Of a DNA stretch of 64,000 nucleotides, positions 1-8,379 are shown in pieces. The position numbers and the translations under genes were made by a program. The stretch spans positions 3,596,001 through 3,660,000 of the forward strand of contig NZ_JADBEJ010000005.1 of the NCBI RefSeq assembly GCF_014873915.1, read 5' to 3'. Under the pieces are notes generated by a model. It was not told the origin of the DNA. It did no database searches and worked only from the letters and a program-made list of their open reading frames with translations. How positions within the stretch are numbered: the stretch's first letter is position 1; each line of letters starts with the position of its first letter. This stretch comes from Amycolatopsis roodepoortensis. Lineage in GTDB: Bacteria; Actinomycetota; Actinomycetes; Mycobacteriales; Pseudonocardiaceae.

Positions 1-156
1 GGCGTCGATGTCGGCGTGCCGCGCGACCACGCTCGACACCGTCCAGCCCGGCGGCGCCGTCTCGGCGAGGGCGCGCAGCAGCTCGCCGGTGTAGCGGCCG
101 GTCCCGCCGGGGACGGGCGCCAGCAGCTGCTCCGCGAGCACGACCAGTTCGGGCAT
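1..156 (-). CDS. Glycosyltransferase family 4, N-terminal fragment
   Basis: This is the first 52 residues of a gene read leftwards off the window edge. The translation begins MPELVVLAEQ and contains GGTGRYTGELL, the glycine-rich acceptor-side loop typical of the N-terminal Rossmann domain of GT4 (GT-B fold) sugar transferases. A similar loop (GIGRYT) occurs in the GT4 enzyme at 3626-4714. The ATG lies only 19 bp from the start of the divergent GT2 gene. The sugar donor and acceptor cannot be inferred; the neighbourhood suggests envelope glycan assembly. Confidence 0.6.
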   Translation of the reverse strand, partial: MPELVVLAEQLLAPVPGGTGRYTGELLRALAETAPPGWTVSSVVARHADIDA

Positions 157-175
157 GGTCTCTATTCTCTCTGGC

Positions 176-1087
176 ATGACCAGCACCACCGTCGTCGTGG
201 TCACCTGGCGCGGCGCCGCGCACATCACCGCCTGCCTCGACGCGCTCGCCGCGCAGACCCGCCCGCATCGGACGCTGGTCGTCGACAACGCCTCCGACGA
301 CGGAACGGCCGAGCTGCTCGCCGCCCATCCGTCGAAGCCCGAGGTGCTCCGGCTGCGGCACAACACCGGGTACGCGGGCGCCATGGCCGCCGCGCTGGAC
401 GAAGTGGACACCCCGCTGATGGCCTGGCTGAACGATGACGCCGCCCCGGCCCCGGGTTGGCTCGCGACCTGCGAAGACACCCTCGCCAAGGCTCCGCTCG
501 CCGCCGCCGTGAGCGCCCGGCTGACGCTGGCCGACGGAACCGTCCAGTCCACCGGCGTCCGCCTGACCGCCGACGGCCACGGCGCCGACCTGCCCGAGCC
601 CGCCGGCGAGGTCTTCGGTTTCTGCGGGGGCGCGGCCGTCCTGAACGTCGAAGCACTCCGTTCCGTCGGCGGCGTCCCGGCCTCCTATTTCTGCTACTAC
701 GAGGACACCGACACCGCGTGGCGGCTGCGGCTGGCGGGCTGGGACGTCGTCGGCGCCGAAGCCGAGGTCACCCACCGGCATGGCGCGAGCACCCGGCCGG
801 GTTCGGTCCAGTTCCATCTGTGGAATGAACGCAACCGCCTCCTGACCCTCCTGCGGTGTGCTCCGCGCGCGGTGGCGATCCGCCAGCTGGTGAAGTTCGC
901 CGTGCTCACCCTGGTACTGCCCCTTCGTGGGAAACCGGCGGCACCGAACTTCCGTCCGAGCCTTCGGTGCCGGGTCCTCGGCGCCGTCGCCGCCCGCCTG
1001 CCGCGCACGCTGCTCGAGCGGCGGGCCATCGGGCGCCGGGCGACACTGGGCCGAGGCGCGGTCTGGGACGCGTGGGCGGGCAATTAA
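176..1087 (+). CDS. Glycosyltransferase family 2
   Basis: A 303-residue GT-A fold glycosyltransferase, probably acting on a lipid-linked or cell-wall glycan at the cytoplasmic membrane face. An N-terminal nucleotide-binding strand (TTVVVVTWRG) leads to DNAS at about residues 37-40. A DXD-like NDD at about 86-88 should bind the metal and sugar nucleotide. YYEDTDTAWRLRLAGW at about 174-188 carries the ED of the acceptor/catalytic loop seen in rhamnosyltransferase-like members. An in-frame ATG at 155 would overlap the divergent gene's start, so 176 is preferred; a TATTCT box at 163-168 makes it a possible leaderless start. It resembles the N-terminal half of the next gene, suggesting duplication. 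Confidence 0.85.
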   Translation: MTSTTVVVVTWRGAAHITACLDALAAQTRPHRTLVVDNASDDGTAELLAAHPSKPEVLRLRHNTGYAGAMAAALDEVDTPLMAWLNDDAAPAPGWLATCEDTLAKAPLAAAVSARLTLADGTVQSTGVRLTADGHGADLPEPAGEVFGFCGGAAVLNVEALRSVGGVPASYFCYYEDTDTAWRLRLAGWDVVGAEAEVTHRHGASTRPGSVQFHLWNERNRLLTLLRCAPRAVAIRQLVKFAVLTLVLPLRGKPAAPNFRPSLRCRVLGAVAARLPRTLLERRAIGRRATLGRGAVWDAWAGN

Positions 1088-1119
1088 GCTTGCCCCAATC
1101 GAGAGCAGGGAGTACGGCT

Positions 1120-3633
1120 TTGGCGCAGGGGGAAACGCAACCGGTCGTCTCGGTGATCGTGGTGAACTACCGGGGAGCGGCCGACACCGTCACCTGCCTG
1201 CGCGCGCTCGCCGAACACGATTACCCGAACCTCGAGGTCATCTGCGTCGACAACGCCTCCGGCGGCACCGACGTGGCCGAGATCAAGGCCGCGGCCCCGG
1301 GCGTCAAGCTCGTCGAGTCGCCGGTGAACTCCGGCTTCGCGGGTGGCTGCAACCTCGGCGCGCGGCACGCGACGGGCACCGTCCTCGCCTTCCTCAACAA
1401 CGACGCCCGCCCGGCTCCCGGCTGGGTCGGCACGGCCGTGGCCGAGCTGCGCGCGCAGCCGACCGTCGCCGCGGTGGCCAGCAAGGTCCTCGACTGGGAC
1501 GGCACCGGCACCGATTTCGTCGACGCGGGCCTCACCTGGTTCGGCATGGGCTACAAGCGCCACGCCGGCAGCCCGCTGTCGGACGTCCCCGCCGCCGAGC
1601 ACGAGATCGCCAAGGACGTCCTGTTCGCGACCGGTTCGGCGATGTTCGTCCGCGCCGGGGTGTTCGCCGAACTCGGCGGCTTCGACGAGCGGTTCTTCAT
1701 GTTCTACGAGGACGTCGACCTCGGCTGGCGGCTGAACCTGCGCGGCTGGCGCGTGCGCTACGTGCCGGAGTCGCTGACCTACCACCGGCACCACGCCACG
1801 ATGTCCACAGTGGATACTCCGGATTCCGGGCGCGAGACGTTCCTGCTGGAGCGCAACGCCTTGGCGGCGCTGTACAAGAACCTCTCCGACGAGACGCTGA
1901 CGCGCGCGCTGCCCGCCGCGCTGGCGCTGGCCGTCCGCCGGGCGACCGCGCGCGGCGACCTCGACGCCACCCGGTTCGACCTCGCCAAGGGCGTCGGCCC
2001 GGCCGAAACCGGCCCGGTAGAGGTGCCGAGGACGACGCTGGCCGGCGTGCTGGCGATCGACCAGTTCGTCGAGCTGCTGCCCTCGCTCGCCGAGTCGCGC
2101 GCCGCCGAACAGGCCGCCCGCGTCCGCACGGACGCCGATCTGCTTCCCTTGCTGCGCAAGGCTTTGGAGCCCGCGTATCCGCTGCCGCGTTATCTCGCCG
2201 CGCACGAAATCCTGGTCGAGACGTTCGGTATCGACGCGCTCTTCGGGCAGCGTCGCAAGGTACTGGTGATCACCGGCGACGCGATCACCGAACGCATGGC
2301 GGGCCCGGCGATCCGCGCGTGGAACATGGCCGCGACGCTGGCCACCGAACACGACGTCCACCTGGTGACGGTCAACCCGCTCGCCGATCCGCCGCCCGCG
2401 GCGTTCCGGGTCAGCGCGGCCACCCGGCGCGATCTGGAGACGCCGATCGCCTGGGCCGACATCATCGTCCTGCAGGGCCACGTGCTGGAACTCGCGCCCT
2501 CGCTGAAGAAGCAGTACGCGCACAAGATCGTGGTCGCGGATCTGTACGACCCGATGCACCTCGAACTGCTCGAACAGGGCAAGGGCGTTCCCGACGACAA
2601 ACGGGCGCTGGACCTCATCGGGGTCACCAAGGTCCTCGACGCGCAGCTGGAACGCGGCGACTTCTTCCTCTGCGCCTCGGACCGTCAGCGCCATTTCTGG
2701 CTGGGCCACCTCGCCGCGATGGGCAGGCTGTCGCCGCGTCTGTACGACGCCGACCCGACCACCCAATCGCTGCTGTCGATCGTCCCGTTCGGCCTGCCGT
2801 CGCAGGCCCCGGTGCGCACCGGCCCCGGCCTCCGGTCCACTTTGGACGGTATCGGTGAGACCGACCACGTCGTGCTGTGGGCGGGCGGCGTCTACAGCTG
2901 GTTCGACCCGCTGACCCTGGTCCGCGCGATCGAACTGCTGCGGCAGCGCCGCGGCGACGTCCGCCTGGTGTTCCTCGGGATGAAGCATCCCAACCCCGAG
3001 GTCACCGAGATGGACATCGGCGCGCGGACGATGCTGCTGTCCGACACGCTCGGCCTCACCGGCAAGCACGTGTTCTTCAACCAGCAGTGGGTGCCGTACG
3101 AGGAGCGCCAGAACTGGCTGCTCGACGCGAACTGCGGCGTCACCACGCACTACGAGCACGTCGAGACGACCTTCGCGTTCCGGACGCGGGTGCTGGACTA
3201 CCTGTGGGCCGGGCTGCCGATCGTCACCACCGACGGCGACTCGTTCGCCGACCTGGTCCGCGAGGAACGGCTCGGCGTCGTCGTCCCGGCCGAGGACGTG
3301 GACGCGCTCGCCGACGCGCTCGAAAAGGCGTTGTACGACGAGGAGTTCGCCGCGGGCTGTGTCGAGCGGATGGCGGCGGTCGCCCGGCGTTACGCCTGGC
3401 CGGAGGCGCTGAAACCGCTGGTGGAGTTCTGCCGGAACCCGCGGCCCGCCGCCGACCGGCTGCCCGGCTCCAGCGACCTCGTGGTCGCCGAACCGGTGCG
3501 AGGCAAGGAAATGCTGCGCCGCGACGTCGATCTGGTCCGCGAGTACCTCGCCGACGGCGGCCCGAAGGAACTCGCGCGGCGCGTCGGCGGCCGCGTGGTC
3601 AAGGTCGCCAAGCAGAGGCTCGGCCGTGGCTGA
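1120..3633 (+). CDS. Two-domain glycosyltransferase, GT2 fused to GT4
   Basis: An 837-residue protein with two glycosyltransferase modules. Residues 10-260 are a GT2 domain: SVIVVNYRG, VDNASG at about 43-48, the DXD-like LNNDARP at 92-98 and FYEDVDLGWRLNLRGW at about 195-210. After a helical linker, a GT-B (GT4) domain starts near residue 380 (RRKVLVITGD) and runs to about 750, including THYEHVETTFAFRTRVLDYL and AGLPIVTTDGD. It could add two sugars in succession or make a repeat unit. TTG at 1120 is chosen because AGGGAG lies 7 nt upstream and the GT2 fold begins directly after it; the open frame extends upstream but overlaps the previous gene. It overlaps the next gene by 8 bp, indicating coupling. 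Confidence 0.85.
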   Translation: MAQGETQPVVSVIVVNYRGAADTVTCLRALAEHDYPNLEVICVDNASGGTDVAEIKAAAPGVKLVESPVNSGFAGGCNLGARHATGTVLAFLNNDARPAPGWVGTAVAELRAQPTVAAVASKVLDWDGTGTDFVDAGLTWFGMGYKRHAGSPLSDVPAAEHEIAKDVLFATGSAMFVRAGVFAELGGFDERFFMFYEDVDLGWRLNLRGWRVRYVPESLTYHRHHATMSTVDTPDSGRETFLLERNALAALYKNLSDETLTRALPAALALAVRRATARGDLDATRFDLAKGVGPAETGPVEVPRTTLAGVLAIDQFVELLPSLAESRAAEQAARVRTDADLLPLLRKALEPAYPLPRYLAAHEILVETFGIDALFGQRRKVLVITGDAITERMAGPAIRAWNMAATLATEHDVHLVTVNPLADPPPAAFRVSAATRRDLETPIAWADIIVLQGHVLELAPSLKKQYAHKIVVADLYDPMHLELLEQGKGVPDDKRALDLIGVTKVLDAQLERGDFFLCASDRQRHFWLGHLAAMGRLSPRLYDADPTTQSLLSIVPFGLPSQAPVRTGPGLRSTLDGIGETDHVVLWAGGVYSWFDPLTLVRAIELLRQRRGDVRLVFLGMKHPNPEVTEMDIGARTMLLSDTLGLTGKHVFFNQQWVPYEERQNWLLDANCGVTTHYEHVETTFAFRTRVLDYLWAGLPIVTTDGDSFADLVREERLGVVVPAEDVDALADALEKALYDEEFAAGCVERMAAVARRYAWPEALKPLVEFCRNPRPAADRLPGSSDLVVAEPVRGKEMLRRDVDLVREYLADGGPKELARRVGGRVVKVAKQRLGRG

Positions 3634-4714
3634 CCGCCCCTTGCGCGTCCTGCTCGACGGGACCCCGCTGCTCGGCGCCAGGACCGGTATCGGCCGGTAC
3701 ACCGTCGCGCTGTCCGAAGAGCTCGCCTCGATGTCCGAAGTGGACACTCGCGCGGTCGCGTTCACGTTGCGCGGCTGGCGAAGGCTGCGGCACGTGCTGC
3801 CGCACGGCGTCCGGGCACGCGGTATGCCGGTGGCGGCGCGACTGCTGCGCAAGGCCTGGCTGCGTTCGCAGCTGCCGCCGGTGGAGCTGTTCGCCGGGCC
3901 GACGGATGTCGTGCACGGCACCAACTTCGTGCTGCCCGGCCGGTTCCGCGCCGCGGGCGTGGTGACCATCCACGATCTGGCCTTCCTGGACGCTCCCGAG
4001 GAGCTCGCGCCGAGCGATCACGAGCTGCCGCGGCTGGTGCGGCGCGGCGCCCGGCTCGCGGACGCGATCTGCACGCCCACCAACGCCGTCGCCGATCAGG
4101 TCGCCGAACGGCTCGACGTGGACCGCGGCAAGATCATCGTTACCCCGCTCGGCGTGAACCCGGCCTGGTTCACCGCGCGTCCGCCGGACCCGGAACGCCG
4201 CAAGGAACTCGGGCTCCCGGACAAGTACCTGCTCTTCGCCGGCGCCCCCGGCCCACGGAAGGGCCTGCACTGGCTCCAGCAGGCGCACGAGGCGGCGCCC
4301 GATCTGCCGGATCTGGTGTTCGTCGGTCCCGGTTCGTTCGCGGTGGGTTCTCGTTCGCGCCACGTCGGCTACCTGTCGGACGTGAACCTCCGTCGCGTCG
4401 TCGCCGGGGCCAGCGCGCTGGTGCTGCCGTCGCGCGACGAAGGCTTCGGGCTCCCGGTCCTGGAGGCGCTGGCGTCGGACGTTCCGGTGGTGTGCACGGA
4501 CATCCCGGCGCTGCGCGAGGTCGCGGGGAACTGCGCGAGCCTGGTGCCCTACGAGGACGTCGACGGGCTCGTGGAGGCGCTGCGGATCGCCGTCAGCGAC
4601 CCGCACGCCGTCGCCACTTCGGCCGCGCGCCGCGCGCACGTCGCGAACTTCACCTGGCGGGCGTGCGCCGAACTCACCGTCGCCGCGTACCGCCAGGCGA
4701 GCACGAAGCACTGA
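3626..4714 (+). CDS. Glycosyltransferase family 4
   Basis: A 362-residue GT-B fold glycosyltransferase. The N-terminal domain has LLDGTPLLGARTGIGRYTVAL with the acceptor loop. The C-terminal domain has LFAGAPGPRKGLHWL (donor domain start, about residue 205) and SRDEGFGLPVLEALASDVP (about 270-290), whose E-x7-E pattern contacts the nucleotide sugar. It starts with GTG inside the end of the GT2-GT4 gene (8-bp overlap), so the two are translationally coupled. With rmlB/rmlD just downstream on the other strand, a role in building a rhamnose-containing wall polysaccharide is plausible; mannosyl or other specificity cannot be excluded. Confidence 0.85.
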   Translation: MADRPLRVLLDGTPLLGARTGIGRYTVALSEELASMSEVDTRAVAFTLRGWRRLRHVLPHGVRARGMPVAARLLRKAWLRSQLPPVELFAGPTDVVHGTNFVLPGRFRAAGVVTIHDLAFLDAPEELAPSDHELPRLVRRGARLADAICTPTNAVADQVAERLDVDRGKIIVTPLGVNPAWFTARPPDPERRKELGLPDKYLLFAGAPGPRKGLHWLQQAHEAAPDLPDLVFVGPGSFAVGSRSRHVGYLSDVNLRRVVAGASALVLPSRDEGFGLPVLEALASDVPVVCTDIPALREVAGNCASLVPYEDVDGLVEALRIAVSDPHAVATSAARRAHVANFTWRACAELTVAAYRQASTKH

Positions 4715-4733
4715 CCTCCCGCATTTCGAGAGA

Positions 4734-5615
4734 TCAGGAAGCGAAGTAGGCCTTCAGCGCCTCGGGCCAGCCCCGGAGCGGAGTGAGGCCCGCCTCGCGC
4801 CACGACGCGTTCGACAGCACCCCGTACGCCGGGCGCGCCGCCGGACGGGGGAACTCCGCCGTCGCGCAAGGCTTCACACGCGCCGGATCCGCGCCCAGCT
4901 CCGCGAAGATCGCCTTCGCGAACCCGCACCACGTCGTCGACCCACCACCCGTGCAGTGCAGCACCCGCTGCGACGGCCCGTCACCGGCGGCGACCCGGCC
5001 CGCCAGCTCCAGCAGGCCGGCGGCGAGGTCGCGTGACCAGGTCGGCGAACCGGTCTGATCGTCCACTACGGACAGTTCATCGCGCTCTTTTTCCAGCCGC
5101 GCCATGGTCTCCACGAAGTTCGACCCGGTCTTCCCGTACACCCAGGAGGTCCGGACGATCCACGAACGGGCACCCGAACCGAGCAGCGCGTCCTCCCCGG
5201 CGGCCTTCGTCCGGCCGTAGGCGTTGAGCGGGCCCAGCAGGTCACCGGTCTCGTACGGCGACGTCGCGTCGCCCGCGAACACGTAGTCCGTGGACACGTG
5301 GATGAGCGGCACCCCGCGCGACGAGCACGCCGCGGCGAGTACCCGGGGGCCGTCGGCGTTCACCGCGAACGCCCGCTCCTCGTCGGTTTCCGCCGCGTCG
5401 ACCGCGGTGTAGGCCGCCGCGTTGATCACCACCGGCGACCTCCCCGCCGCCCGCGCCCGGTCGGCCAGCTCGGTCACCGCGGCGACGACCTGGCCCGTGT
5501 CGCGCACGTCCAGCTCCGAGGACGACGGGGCCGTGACGTCGATGGAGTCCGTGGCCTGCGCCGCGAGATCACGCCCCAGCTGCCCGGATCCGCCCGGTAC
5601 GAGAATGCTCAGCAC
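4734..5615 (-). CDS. rmlD: dTDP-4-dehydrorhamnose reductase
   Basis: Reduces dTDP-4-keto-L-rhamnose to dTDP-L-rhamnose with NAD(P)H in the cytoplasm, the last step of the rml pathway. The 293-residue product is a standard RmlD length. The Rossmann motif GGSGQLG occupies residues 8-14. The catalytic pair Tyr133 and Lys137 lies in YGRTK, and HVSTDYVFAG at about 106-115 supplies the Thr/Asp pair. GTG at 5615 is chosen over GTG at 5633 because GGGGGAG sits 7 nt upstream and overlaps the stop region of rmlB, which argues for coupled translation. It forms an operon with rmlB. Confidence 0.93.
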   Translation of the reverse strand: MLSILVPGGSGQLGRDLAAQATDSIDVTAPSSSELDVRDTGQVVAAVTELADRARAAGRSPVVINAAAYTAVDAAETDEERAFAVNADGPRVLAAACSSRGVPLIHVSTDYVFAGDATSPYETGDLLGPLNAYGRTKAAGEDALLGSGARSWIVRTSWVYGKTGSNFVETMARLEKERDELSVVDDQTGSPTWSRDLAAGLLELAGRVAAGDGPSQRVLHCTGGGSTTWCGFAKAIFAELGADPARVKPCATAEFPRPAARPAYGVLSNASWREAGLTPLRGWPEALKAYFAS

Positions 5616-5619
5616 GTCT

Positions 5620-6603
5620 TCACTCCCCCGCACGCTTCTTCAGCGGCTCCCACCACGATCGGTTCCCGCTGTACCAGGCGACCGTCTCGGCCAGACCGTC
5701 CTCAAAGGACTTGCGCGGCGCGTAACCGAGCTCCCGCGAGATCTTGGTGATGTCGACGGAGTACCGGCGGTCGTGGCCCTTGCGGTCCACGACCGGCTCG
5801 ACGCTGTCCCAGCCGGCGCCGACGGCGTCCAGGAGCCGCTCGGTCAGCTGGCGGTTGGTCAGTTCCGTTCCGCCACCGATGTTGTAGATCTCGCCCGGCC
5901 TGCCGCCGTCGGCGACGAGCTGGATGCCGTTGCAGTGATCGTCCACGTGCAGCCAGTCACGCACGTTGAGCCCGTCGCCGTAGAGCGGGACCTTCTTGCC
6001 GTCGAGCAGGTTGGTCACGAAGAGCGGGATGACCTTCTCAGGGAATTGGTACGGACCGTAGTTGTTCGAGCACCTGGTGACACAGACGGGCAATCCGTGC
6101 GTGCGGAAGAACGAACGGGCCAGCAGATCCGAGGACGCCTTCGACGCCGAATACGGCGAATTCGGCTCCAGCACGTGGTCCTCGTCCCAGGACCCCTTGT
6201 CGATCGAGCCGTAGACCTCGTCGGTGGACACGTGGACGAACTTGCCGACCCCCGCCTCCAGCGCGGCCTGCAACAGGGTCTGCGTGCCGAGCACGTTCGT
6301 CAGCACGAAGTCGGCCGCGCCGGCGATCGAACGGTCCACATGGGACTCGGCGGCGAAGTGCACGACCAGGTCGATCCCCCGCATCAGCTCACCGACCAGG
6401 GCGGCGTCACAGATGTCGCCCTTTTCGAACCGGTAGCGAGGGTTCTCGCGCACGAGCTCCAGGTTCGCCTCGTTGCCCGCGTAGGTCAGCTTGTCGAGCA
6501 CGATCAGCTCGGCGTCGGCCAAGCTCGGGTACGCACCCGTCAGCACCTGCCGGACGTAATGCGATCCGATGAACCCGGCGCCACCGGTGACCAGCACTCG
6601 CAT
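5620..6603 (-). CDS. rmlB: dTDP-glucose 4,6-dehydratase
   Basis: Converts dTDP-D-glucose to dTDP-4-keto-6-deoxy-D-glucose, the second step of dTDP-L-rhamnose synthesis. The 327-residue extended SDR protein has GGAGFIG at residues 7-13 for NAD+, STDEVYG at about 126-132 with the dehydratase Asp-Glu pair, and YSASK at 151-155 (Tyr151/Lys155). ATG at 6603 follows AGGGAGG by 8 nt and matches the family N-terminus; a longer frame from 6630 adds an unlikely MKEQREDRG extension. Its stop lies 4 bp before the rmlD start. rmlA and rmlC are not in the window. Confidence 0.95.
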   Translation of the reverse strand: MRVLVTGGAGFIGSHYVRQVLTGAYPSLADAELIVLDKLTYAGNEANLELVRENPRYRFEKGDICDAALVGELMRGIDLVVHFAAESHVDRSIAGAADFVLTNVLGTQTLLQAALEAGVGKFVHVSTDEVYGSIDKGSWDEDHVLEPNSPYSASKASSDLLARSFFRTHGLPVCVTRCSNNYGPYQFPEKVIPLFVTNLLDGKKVPLYGDGLNVRDWLHVDDHCNGIQLVADGGRPGEIYNIGGGTELTNRQLTERLLDAVGAGWDSVEPVVDRKGHDRRYSVDITKISRELGYAPRKSFEDGLAETVAWYSGNRSWWEPLKKRAGE

Positions 6604-6753
6604 GCCGCGATCCTCCCTCTGCTCCTTCATGACCGGCCGAGTGTGTCACGACCGGGGCAACCTTTCACCAGCCTACGGACGTCTAACACGAGACTCAGTA
6701 GAGTCATGGACGAGGCACGCGTGTGCCCTGGGGAGATTCGTGGAGGACCGCAC

Positions 6754-8292
6754 GTGACCGAGTGGCCCGGGCCACCCATTCCGGCGCGCCGTGGTGGCGG
6801 CGTCGTGGTGTTCGCCCGCCGTGGCGTGAAGGTCGTGTTCAGCCTGGTCTCGATCACGATCCTGGCGCTGACCTGGTGGGGCTGGCAGTTCATCGGTGAC
6901 CCGTCCCAGGGCTTCGCGACCACGAACATCTTCGAGGACAACGGCCATCCCCCGGCGAAACCGCTGGACGGCGCGATCGACATCCTGCTCGTCGGCCAGG
7001 ACAGCCGCACCGACGCCCAGGGCAACCCGCTGCCGCGCGAGGTCCTCGACATGCTGCACGCCGGTGTTTCGGACGGCGAGCGCCAGACCGACACGATGAT
7101 CCTGGTGCACATCCCCCAGAACGGTAAGAAGGCGGTCGCGATCTCCTTCCCCCGTGACTCGTGGGTCGAGATCGCCGGGGGTTTCGGCAAGCACAGGCTC
7201 AACAGCGCGTACGTGTACGCCTACAACGACACGTCGAAGACGCTGCAGCAGCAGGGCAACACCGACCTCAAGGACGTCGACGCCAAGGCCAAGGACGCCG
7301 GCCGCAAGAACCTGATCGCGACGCTGGAGAAGTTCATCGGCAAGCCGAAGATGATCGACCGGTACGCCGAGGTGAACCTGTCGAGCTTCTACGAGATCAC
7401 CAAGGCGATCGGCGGCGTCGAGGTCTGCCTCAACAACGCGGTCAAGGAGAAGAAGTCCGGCGTGGACCTGCCCGCCGGGAAGTCGACCGTCGAGGGCGTC
7501 CAGGCGCTCGCGTTCGTCCGCCAGCGCTACGACCTGCAGAACGGCGACCTCGACCGGATCGCCCGGCAACAGGCCTTCCTGTCCGGGCTGGCGAACAAGG
7601 TGCTCTCGTCGGACGTCCTGATCAACCCGGCGAAGATCGCGAACCTGATCGAGGCCGTGAAGAAGTCGGTCGTGCTGTCGGCAGGCTGGGATCTGCCGGA
7701 GTTCGCCGCCCAGATGCGCGGGCTGACCAGCGGAAACGTCGAGTTCCACACGATCCCGACCCAGGGCGACGCGATCATCGGCGGTGCCGCCGTGCTCCGC
7801 GTCGACCCGGCGCAGGTGCAGGCCGAGGTCGCCCGCCTGACTTCGGAGGGCGAGCCGACGCCTACCGAGACCCCGGCCACCCTGCCGGGCGCGGAAGCGG
7901 TGACCGTCGAGCTCTTCGACGGGACCGGTTCGCCCACGGTGGCCACCGAGACCCGGAACCTGTTGCAGGGCAAGGGTTTCAAACTCGCGGCCGATAACAA
8001 GCTCAGCACCCGGAACTCGACGGTCATCCGGCACGCGCCGGGCGACGAAGACGCGCTGGCCCTGATCAAGCAGGTCTTCGGCCCGGCGGTACTGGCCGAG
8101 GCGGACCGTGACGTCGCGCCCGGCAAGGTGCGGGTCCTGCTCGGCAAGGACTTCAAGGGCGCGTCCACCGGCCCGGCCACGCCCCCGGCGAAGACCTCGG
8201 AGCCCTCGAAGCCGGCTCAGCCGCCCGCCAGCGCTCCGGTGGCGCCCACCACGAAGCCGATCGTCGCGGGCAATGTGCCCTGCGTCAATTAA
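6754..8292 (+). CDS. LytR-CpsA-Psr (LCP) family glycan ligase with LytR_C domain
   Basis: A membrane-anchored phosphotransferase that moves polyprenyl-linked glycans onto peptidoglycan outside the membrane. The 512-residue product has a short cytoplasmic N-terminus and one membrane helix at about 26-47. An LCP domain follows: DILLVGQDSRTD near 72-83, ISFPRDSWVEI, and FVRQRYDLQNGDLDRIARQQ, whose Arg/Asp residues bind pyrophosphate. A LytR_C-like domain lies near 380-460, then a Pro/Thr/Lys-rich stretch ending VPCVN. GTG at 6754 is preferred because GGAGG lies 7 nt upstream. It is divergent from rmlB and corresponds in position to M. tuberculosis Rv3267 (CpsA). Confidence 0.92.
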   Translation: MTEWPGPPIPARRGGGVVVFARRGVKVVFSLVSITILALTWWGWQFIGDPSQGFATTNIFEDNGHPPAKPLDGAIDILLVGQDSRTDAQGNPLPREVLDMLHAGVSDGERQTDTMILVHIPQNGKKAVAISFPRDSWVEIAGGFGKHRLNSAYVYAYNDTSKTLQQQGNTDLKDVDAKAKDAGRKNLIATLEKFIGKPKMIDRYAEVNLSSFYEITKAIGGVEVCLNNAVKEKKSGVDLPAGKSTVEGVQALAFVRQRYDLQNGDLDRIARQQAFLSGLANKVLSSDVLINPAKIANLIEAVKKSVVLSAGWDLPEFAAQMRGLTSGNVEFHTIPTQGDAIIGGAAVLRVDPAQVQAEVARLTSEGEPTPTETPATLPGAEAVTVELFDGTGSPTVATETRNLLQGKGFKLAADNKLSTRNSTVIRHAPGDEDALALIKQVFGPAVLAEADRDVAPGKVRVLLGKDFKGASTGPATPPAKTSEPSKPAQPPASAPVAPTTKPIVAGNVPCVN

Positions 8293-8379
8293 TTCCGGGT
8301 ACTCAGCGTGGCCGCCCTCACGGTGGCTTAGCCTTCTCCTACTATCGAACAGCTACCGCGCCAGGGGAGGTGATCAGGG

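Noticed and set aside
1084..3969. Very long minus-strand open frame (961 codons) opposite the GT2-GT4 gene
   Set aside because: It lies antisense to a gene with clear domains and its Arg/Gly/Val-rich translation matches no family; long antisense frames are expected at this GC content.
5422..6753. N-terminal extension of the first LCP protein by 444 residues
   Set aside because: The extension is antisense to rmlB and rmlD; a good ribosome site sets the start at 6754.
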